Below are positions 59,413-64,000 of a stretch of 64,000 nt of DNA, piece after piece (positions within the stretch are counted from its first letter, which is position 1; the number at the start of each line of letters is the position of its first letter). Position numbers and translations under genes: made by a program. The notes beneath the pieces are model-generated. The model made no database searches, was not told the origin of the DNA, and was given only the letters and a program-made list of their open reading frames with translations. Location of the stretch: the NCBI RefSeq assembly GCF_900103445.1, contig NZ_FNHS01000002.1, positions 186,001 through 250,000 on the forward strand, read 5' to 3'. This stretch comes from Methylobacterium phyllostachyos (GTDB taxonomy: Bacteria > Pseudomonadota > Alphaproteobacteria > Rhizobiales > Beijerinckiaceae).

Positions 59413-60485
59413 TCGGCGCCGCATTCCCGTTGGTGCGACCGGTGCTGCACCGCCTCGACGCGGAGCGGGCGCACGACCTGACCCTGCGCGCCCTCGCCCT
59501 GATGCCGACCGCCCGGCTGCCGGCGGACGATCCGCGACTCACGGTTGAACTTCTCGGCCGCCGCTTCCCCAATCCGGTCGGTCTCGCGGCAGGCTTCGAC
59601 AAGGGCGCACGGGTCCCGGATGCGTTGCTCGGGCTCGGCTTCGGCTTCGTGGAGGTCGGCGGCGTGGTTCCGCAACCACAGTCGGGCAACCCTCAGCCGC
59701 GGGTGTTTCGCCTCGCGGCCGATCGGGCGGTGATCAACCGCTACGGCCTGAACAGCGAGGGGCTGGTGGTGGTGGCCGCCCGGCTGCGCGCTCGAGCCGG
59801 CCGGCCCGGCATCGTCGGCGTCAACATCGGGGCCAACAAGGATTCTTCCGACCGGCTCGCCGACTACGCCGCCTGCACGGCGGCCCTGGCGCCGCTCGTC
59901 GATTTCGTCACCGTCAACGTCTCCTCTCCGAACACACCGGGCCTGCGCGACCTTCAGGGCGAGGCGTTCCTCGACGAACTCCTCGCCCGTACCGTCGAAG
60001 CGCGGGATGCGGCCAACGCCGCGACGGCGATCCTGCTGAAGATCGCGCCCGACATGAGTCTCGACGGTCTCGATGCCGTCTGTGCCACCGCCCGGCGGCG
60101 GGGCGTCCAGGCGCTGGTCGTGTCGAACACCACGGTGGCGCGGCCGGCGAGCCTCGTCGAGCAAGGGCTCGCCCGGGAGACCGGAGGGCTCTCCGGCCGG
60201 CCGCTGTTCGGGCCGGCGACACGGATGCTGGCCCAGGCGCGGCTGCGCCTCGGCAGCGATTTCCCGCTGATCGGCGTCGGCGGCGTCGATTCAGCCGAGG
60301 CCGCCTGGACCAAGATCCTGGCCGGCGCGAGCCTCGTCCAGCTCTACTCGGCTCTCGTGTATGACGGGCCGGGGCTTGTCGGTCGTATCAAGTCAGGCCT
60401 GTTGGAGCGGATGGACCGGGCGGGCGTGACGCGGCTCGATGCGCTGGTCGGCCGCGATGCGGAAGACCTCGCTCGCGCGGCGTGA
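59409..60485 (+). CDS. pyrD: Dihydroorotate dehydrogenase (quinone), class 2
   Basis: Oxidises dihydroorotate to orotate and reduces quinone at the inner membrane. 358 aa. N-terminal helix [20 protein letters not shown] for membrane contact, FMN-binding [14 protein letters not shown], catalytic serine region [15 protein letters not shown], and [20 protein letters not shown]. Start ATG 59409 is coupled to the DUF952 gene. Confidence 0.95.
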   Translation: MIGAAFPLVRPVLHRLDAERAHDLTLRALALMPTARLPADDPRLTVELLGRRFPNPVGLAAGFDKGARVPDALLGLGFGFVEVGGVVPQPQSGNPQPRVFRLAADRAVINRYGLNSEGLVVVAARLRARAGRPGIVGVNIGANKDSSDRLADYAACTAALAPLVDFVTVNVSSPNTPGLRDLQGEAFLDELLARTVEARDAANAATAILLKIAPDMSLDGLDAVCATARRRGVQALVVSNTTVARPASLVEQGLARETGGLSGRPLFGPATRMLAQARLRLGSDFPLIGVGGVDSAEAAWTKILAGASLVQLYSALVYDGPGLVGRIKSGLLERMDRAGVTRLDALVGRDAEDLARAA

Positions 60486-60643
60486 ATAGATTTGACTGTT
60501 CCTTAGAAAAACTTTGCGCAGCGGGCGTTTAGCCTGTGCCCCGTGCATGAGGGGCCTGCGCGCGCACGCCATTGTGAGCGCAGCGTGATGGCGCTTATCT
60601 CGCGGTTGCGAGACCACTCGCGTCATCAATTCCAGGACGGTTC

Positions 60644-62941
60644 ATGGCCCAGTCTGAAGGGTCCACCAAGCGCTCGTCCGCCGCCGGCGGCTGGGGCGCT
60701 CTGAAGAGCTGCGGCAAGCATCTGCTTGGCAGCCGCGCCCCGCTCACGGGCGCCCGCGCCCTGCTGAAGGCGAACCAGCCCGACGGATTCGACTGCCCGG
60801 GCTGCGCCTGGGGCGATCCGGAACACGGCTCGTCGTTCGAGTTCTGCGAGAACGGTGTGAAGGCCGTCTCCTGGGAGGCGACCGACAAGCGCACGCCGCC
60901 CGCCTTCTTCGCCAAGCACACGCTGACCGAGCTGCGGACCTGGAGCGACTACGCCCTGGAGGGTGAGGGCCGTCTTACGCACCCGCTGCGCTACGACGCG
61001 GCGAGCGACCGTTACCTGCCGGTGAGCTGGGACGCGGCCTTCGCGGAGATCGGCGCGGAACTGCGCGCGCTCGAACATCCGGACCAAGCCGAGTTCTACA
61101 CCTCGGGCCGCGCCTCGAACGAGGCCGCGTATATCTATCAGCTCTTCGCCCGGGCCTACGGCACCAACAACTTCCCCGACTGCTCGAACATGTGTCACGA
61201 GGCGAGCGGCGTGGCCCTCATCGATGCGATCGGCATTGGCAAGGGCACGGTGCTGCTGGAGGATTTCGAGAAGGCGGACGCGATCTTCTGCGTCGGCCAG
61301 AACCCCGGCACCAACCATCCGCGCATGCTCGGCGACCTGCGCCGGGCGGCCGAGCGCGGCGCCGAGGTCGTTGTACTGAACCCGGTGCGCGAACGCGGTC
61401 TGGAGCGCTTCGCCGACCCGCAGAACACCGTCGAGATGCTGCGCGGTTCGAGCCGCCCGATCGCCAGCCACTACCTGCAGCCGCGCTCCGGCGGCGACAT
61501 GGCGGCCTTCCGGGGCATCGCCAAGATCGTGTTCGCCCGCGACGCCGAGGCGCTCGCGGCCGGCCGGCCCTCGCTTCTCGACCGCGCCTTCCTGGAGCAT
61601 CACACCGCGGGGCTCGACGCCTATCGCGCCGCCGTCGAGTCCACCTCCTGGGAGGCGATTCTCGATCAGTCGGGCCTGACGATGGACGCGATCACCGCGA
61701 TGGCGGACGTCTATCTCGGGGCGCAGCGCGTGATCGCCACCTGGGCGATGGGCGTAACCCAGCACCGGCACTCCGTGGCGACGATCCGCGAGATCGCCAA
61801 CCTCCTGTTCCTGCGCGGCCATATCGGCCGGCCGGGCGCGGGGTTGTGCCCGGTGCGCGGCCATTCCAACGTGCAGGGCGACCGGACGGTCGGCATCAAC
61901 GAGCGCCCGCCCGCCGCCTTCCTCGACGCGCTGGAGCGCCATTTCGGGATCAGCATGCCGCGCCGGCACGGCCACAACGTGCTGGCGGCGATCCGAGCCA
62001 TGCGGGACGGCACGTCCAGGGCCTTCATCGGACTCGGCGGCAACTTCTTGCGGGCAACGCCCGATACGCCGGTGGTGGCGCAGGCGCTGGCCTCCTGCCG
62101 GCTCACCGTGCACATCGCCACGAAGCTCAACCACGCCCATCTCGTGCCCGGCGCGGTCGGCTACCTGCTGCCCTGCCTCGGCCGCACCGAGATCGACCGG
62201 AACGCGGAGGGCAAGGTCCAGATCGTGACCGTCGAGGATTCGATGAGCATGGTCCACGGCTCGGGCGGCATCAACAAGCCGGCCTCCAAGGAGCTGCGCT
62301 CGGAGATCGCGATCATCGCGGGGATTGCGGCGGCGACGGTCGGCTCCTCCGCCATCGACTGGGCCGGGTTTGCCGCCGATTACGACCGGATCCGCGAGGC
62401 AATCGCCGCCACGATTCCGGGGTTCTCTGGCTACAACACCCGGGTGCGCAAGCCGCGCGGCTTCATGCTTCGCAACCTCGCCGCCGAGCGGGTCTTCGAG
62501 ACCGCGACGAACCGGGCCAATTTCTCCGCCGAGGCGCTGCCGGCTGAGACGGAGCACCAGATCGCGGGGAAGTCCAAGGATACCTTCGTGCTGCAGACCT
62601 TCCGCAGTCACGATCAATACAACACCACGATCTACGGTCTCGATGATCGCTATCGCGGCGTGTACGGCGAGCGCCGCGTCGTCTTCGCCCATCCGGACGA
62701 CCTCGCGGAGATCCGTGACCGGCTGGGCGAGCGCGTGGACATCGTCGGGACGCATGAAGACGGCATCACCCGGCGGGCCGAGGATTTCCGCCTCGTGCCG
62801 TTCGACATGCCCCGCGGCGCGCTGGCGGGCTACTACCCGGAGCTGAACGTGCTGGTGCCGCTCTCGACCTACGGCGAGAAGAGCGACACCCCGACCTCCA
62901 AGTCGGTGCTGGTCACACTCGAGGCGCGCGCGGCGGCGTGA
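60644..62941 (+). CDS. fdh4A: Formate dehydrogenase, FdhF/YdeP-type molybdopterin subunit (Fdh4A-like)
   Basis: 765-aa molybdopterin oxidoreductase of the FdhF/YdeP family. Motifs: FDCPGCAWGDPEHGSSFEFC, then TSGRASNEAAYIYQLFARAY, SNMCHEASGVALIDAIGIGK and GQNPGTNHPRMLGDLRRA. In Methylorubrum extorquens the Fdh4 enzyme of this type is needed for growth on methanol, oxidising formate to CO2. The next small gene overlaps its stop, as in fdh4AB. Start ATG 60644 has AGGA 6-9 nt upstream. It may be the last step of methanol oxidation here; the physiological electron acceptor is not evident from sequence. Confidence 0.88.
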   Translation: MAQSEGSTKRSSAAGGWGALKSCGKHLLGSRAPLTGARALLKANQPDGFDCPGCAWGDPEHGSSFEFCENGVKAVSWEATDKRTPPAFFAKHTLTELRTWSDYALEGEGRLTHPLRYDAASDRYLPVSWDAAFAEIGAELRALEHPDQAEFYTSGRASNEAAYIYQLFARAYGTNNFPDCSNMCHEASGVALIDAIGIGKGTVLLEDFEKADAIFCVGQNPGTNHPRMLGDLRRAAERGAEVVVLNPVRERGLERFADPQNTVEMLRGSSRPIASHYLQPRSGGDMAAFRGIAKIVFARDAEALAAGRPSLLDRAFLEHHTAGLDAYRAAVESTSWEAILDQSGLTMDAITAMADVYLGAQRVIATWAMGVTQHRHSVATIREIANLLFLRGHIGRPGAGLCPVRGHSNVQGDRTVGINERPPAAFLDALERHFGISMPRRHGHNVLAAIRAMRDGTSRAFIGLGGNFLRATPDTPVVAQALASCRLTVHIATKLNHAHLVPGAVGYLLPCLGRTEIDRNAEGKVQIVTVEDSMSMVHGSGGINKPASKELRSEIAIIAGIAAATVGSSAIDWAGFAADYDRIREAIAATIPGFSGYNTRVRKPRGFMLRNLAAERVFETATNRANFSAEALPAETEHQIAGKSKDTFVLQTFRSHDQYNTTIYGLDDRYRGVYGERRVVFAHPDDLAEIRDRLGERVDIVGTHEDGITRRAEDFRLVPFDMPRGALAGYYPELNVLVPLSTYGEKSDTPTSKSVLVTLEARAAA

Positions 62942-63246
62942 GCGCGACGCCCGAGGAAGCGGCGTTCGTTGCAGCCCTCGACCGGGTGTCGGCGGCCCAT
63001 CCGGCGCTGCCGCCTCTCGAGGCCGGCCTTCTGGCGGCGCTGGAGGTCGGCTTGCCGGGCGACAGCCGCGCCTTCGCCCGGACCTTTGGGGTGGAGCACG
63101 CGCTCGTGCTCCGGGCGCTGGCCGGGCTGGAGGAGCAGGGCCACATCGCCGTCACGGCTCGGGATGCGCGGACGCAGCGGACGCGGTTTGCGGGGGCCGG
63201 TTCGAGACCCTGTACGCCATCGGCGCTGCCGTCATCACGAGCGTAG
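62938..63246 (+). CDS. fdh4B: Small formate dehydrogenase subunit (Fdh4B-like)
   Basis: 102 aa from GTG 62938, overlapping the fdh4A stop as GTGA. It is a helical protein with a winged-helix-like pattern (DSRAFARTFGVEHALVLRAL, then GLEEQGHIAVTARDARTQRT). In methylotrophs the gene after fdh4A encodes a small partner of this size. The last ~13 residues and the stop come from a REP-like repeat at 63231, so the C-terminus may be altered relative to its relatives. Confidence 0.7.
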   Translation: MSATPEEAAFVAALDRVSAAHPALPPLEAGLLAALEVGLPGDSRAFARTFGVEHALVLRALAGLEEQGHIAVTARDARTQRTRFAGAGSRPCTPSALPSSRA

Positions 63247-63312
63247 CGAAGTGACCCAGGGCAGCGCGACGCCGTCGGGCGTGGCGCTTCTGGATTGCTT
63301 CGCTCCGCTCGC
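63231..63312. repeat. REP-like repeat overlapping the end of fdh4B
   Basis: Sequence of the type GTCATCACGAGCGTAGCGAAG ... GGATTGCTTCGCTCCGCTCG, whose two ends are partial inverted repeats. Short palindromic elements with CGAGCG(A/T)AGCGAAG and GATTGCTTCGCT are common in Methylobacterium intergenic regions. It supplies the fdh4B stop codon. Confidence 0.6.
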
Positions 63313-63344
63313 ATAGACGGCCGAGCGATCGTCCGCCCCTTCCT

Positions 63345-64000
63345 TCAGAACCCCTTCGCCTTGATGGCCTCCGCCCAGGTGACGGCCCGGCGGTTCACCC
63401 CGAGATGCTGGCGCTCGTAGAGCCGGCCCTCCAGCTTGATCGCGCCGCGCTTGGCGTATTCCGGCCGCTCGAACGCTTCGATCACCAGCTTGGCCCGGCG
63501 CACCTCCTCCTCGGTCGGCGCGAACGAGGTGTTGGCGGGCTCCAGCTGCGTCGGGTGGATCAGGGTCTTGCCATCGAACCCGAGGTCGCGCGCCTGCCGG
63601 CACTCCGCGCGGCAGCCTTCCGTGTCGGCGATGTCGTTGTAGACGCCGTCGAGGATCGCCAGACCCTCGGCCCGGGCGGCGGCCAGCGCCATCATCATCC
63701 AGGGCAGCATCGGCACCCGGCCCGGTACGATCTTGGCCCAGGTGTCCTTGGCAAGGTCGTTGGTGCCGAGCACGAGGCAGGTCAGGCGGTTGCGCGGATC
63801 GCGCTTGGCCCGGGCGATCTCCTGGATGTTGAGGATCGAGGCCGGCGTCTCGATCATCGCCCAGATCGCGATGTCCTCCGGGGCGTCGAGGGATTCGAGC
63901 CGGTCGGCGATGCTCTCCAGCACGGCCGGGGACGACACCTTGGGCATCAGGATCGCGTCGGGCTTGGCCTCGATAGCAGCGTGGAGATCCGCTTCGCCCC
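63345..64000 (-). CDS. CitE/HpcH-type CoA ester lyase, C-terminal part (cut by window edge)
   Basis: The window holds the C-terminal ~218 residues. Family motifs: AIWAMIETPASILNIQEIAR, CLVLGTNDLAKDT, ILDGVYNDIADTEGCRAECR, and GFDGKTLIHPTQLEPANTSF. It belongs to the HpcH/HpaI aldolase / citrate lyase beta family, which includes malyl-CoA lyases of the serine cycle. The N-terminus lies beyond 64000, so the exact enzyme cannot be fixed. It is convergent with fdh4AB. Confidence 0.88.
   Translation of the reverse strand, partial: GEADLHAAIEAKPDAILMPKVSSPAVLESIADRLESLDAPEDIAIWAMIETPASILNIQEIARAKRDPRNRLTCLVLGTNDLAKDTWAKIVPGRVPMLPWMMMALAAARAEGLAILDGVYNDIADTEGCRAECRQARDLGFDGKTLIHPTQLEPANTSFAPTEEEVRRAKLVIEAFERPEYAKRGAIKLEGRLYERQHLGVNRRAVTWAEAIKAKGF

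Overview
The window is GC-rich alphaproteobacterial chromosome, most likely Methylobacterium/Methylorubrum. The evidence is a pseudoazurin gene, a YdeP-type formate dehydrogenase followed by a small partner gene (the fdh4AB arrangement of methylotrophs), an enlarged CarB, a DnaG without most of its zinc ligands, and an ELM1-like gene next to trxB. All calls come from reading the sequence; no database search was run.

Host backbone, left part (1-13014): rpoD (cut by the window edge), dnaG and a GatB/YqeY gene on the minus strand. Then carA, a small membrane protein, pseudoazurin, carB, greA, a secreted protein, an ELM1-like gene and trxB.

Genomic island (about 13015-41808, 28.8 kb): it interrupts the host trxB after codon 279. 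The missing 46 codons lie at 41809-41949, next to a tyrosine recombinase gene and followed by the LysR gene. The first gene inside the island is a complete second trxB (13160-14164), placed so the host trxB promoter can drive it; it probably restores thioredoxin reductase. An imperfect 11-bp inverted repeat marks both ends. Cargo, mostly on the minus strand: a soluble FtsH-like AAA+ metalloprotease, an SF2 helicase with a probable nuclease domain, two overlapping metallophosphoesterases, an AT-rich nuclease-like gene, a five-gene translationally coupled GTPase conflict system (phosphoesterase, GASH helical protein, two GTPases, GAP1), and a kwaB (Kiwa) remnant. The mobility block is a RecD-like helicase, a 168-aa coiled-coil protein, a 215-aa DNA-binding-like protein, a 1184-aa giant tyrosine recombinase and the 474-aa recombinase. 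This recalls gamma-mobile-trio islands. A structured RNA candidate with a strong terminator lies between the two recombinase genes.

Host backbone, right part (41809-64000): the trxB 3' end, a LysR regulator, msrP, fadD, a membrane protein, pepA, and the envelope/RNA block lptF-lptG-lptD-pdxA-rsmA (without surA). Then a Tim44-like protein, a PAS histidine kinase, an S24 repressor, a DUF952 gene, pyrD, fdh4A-fdh4B, and the start of a CitE-type lyase gene cut by the window edge.
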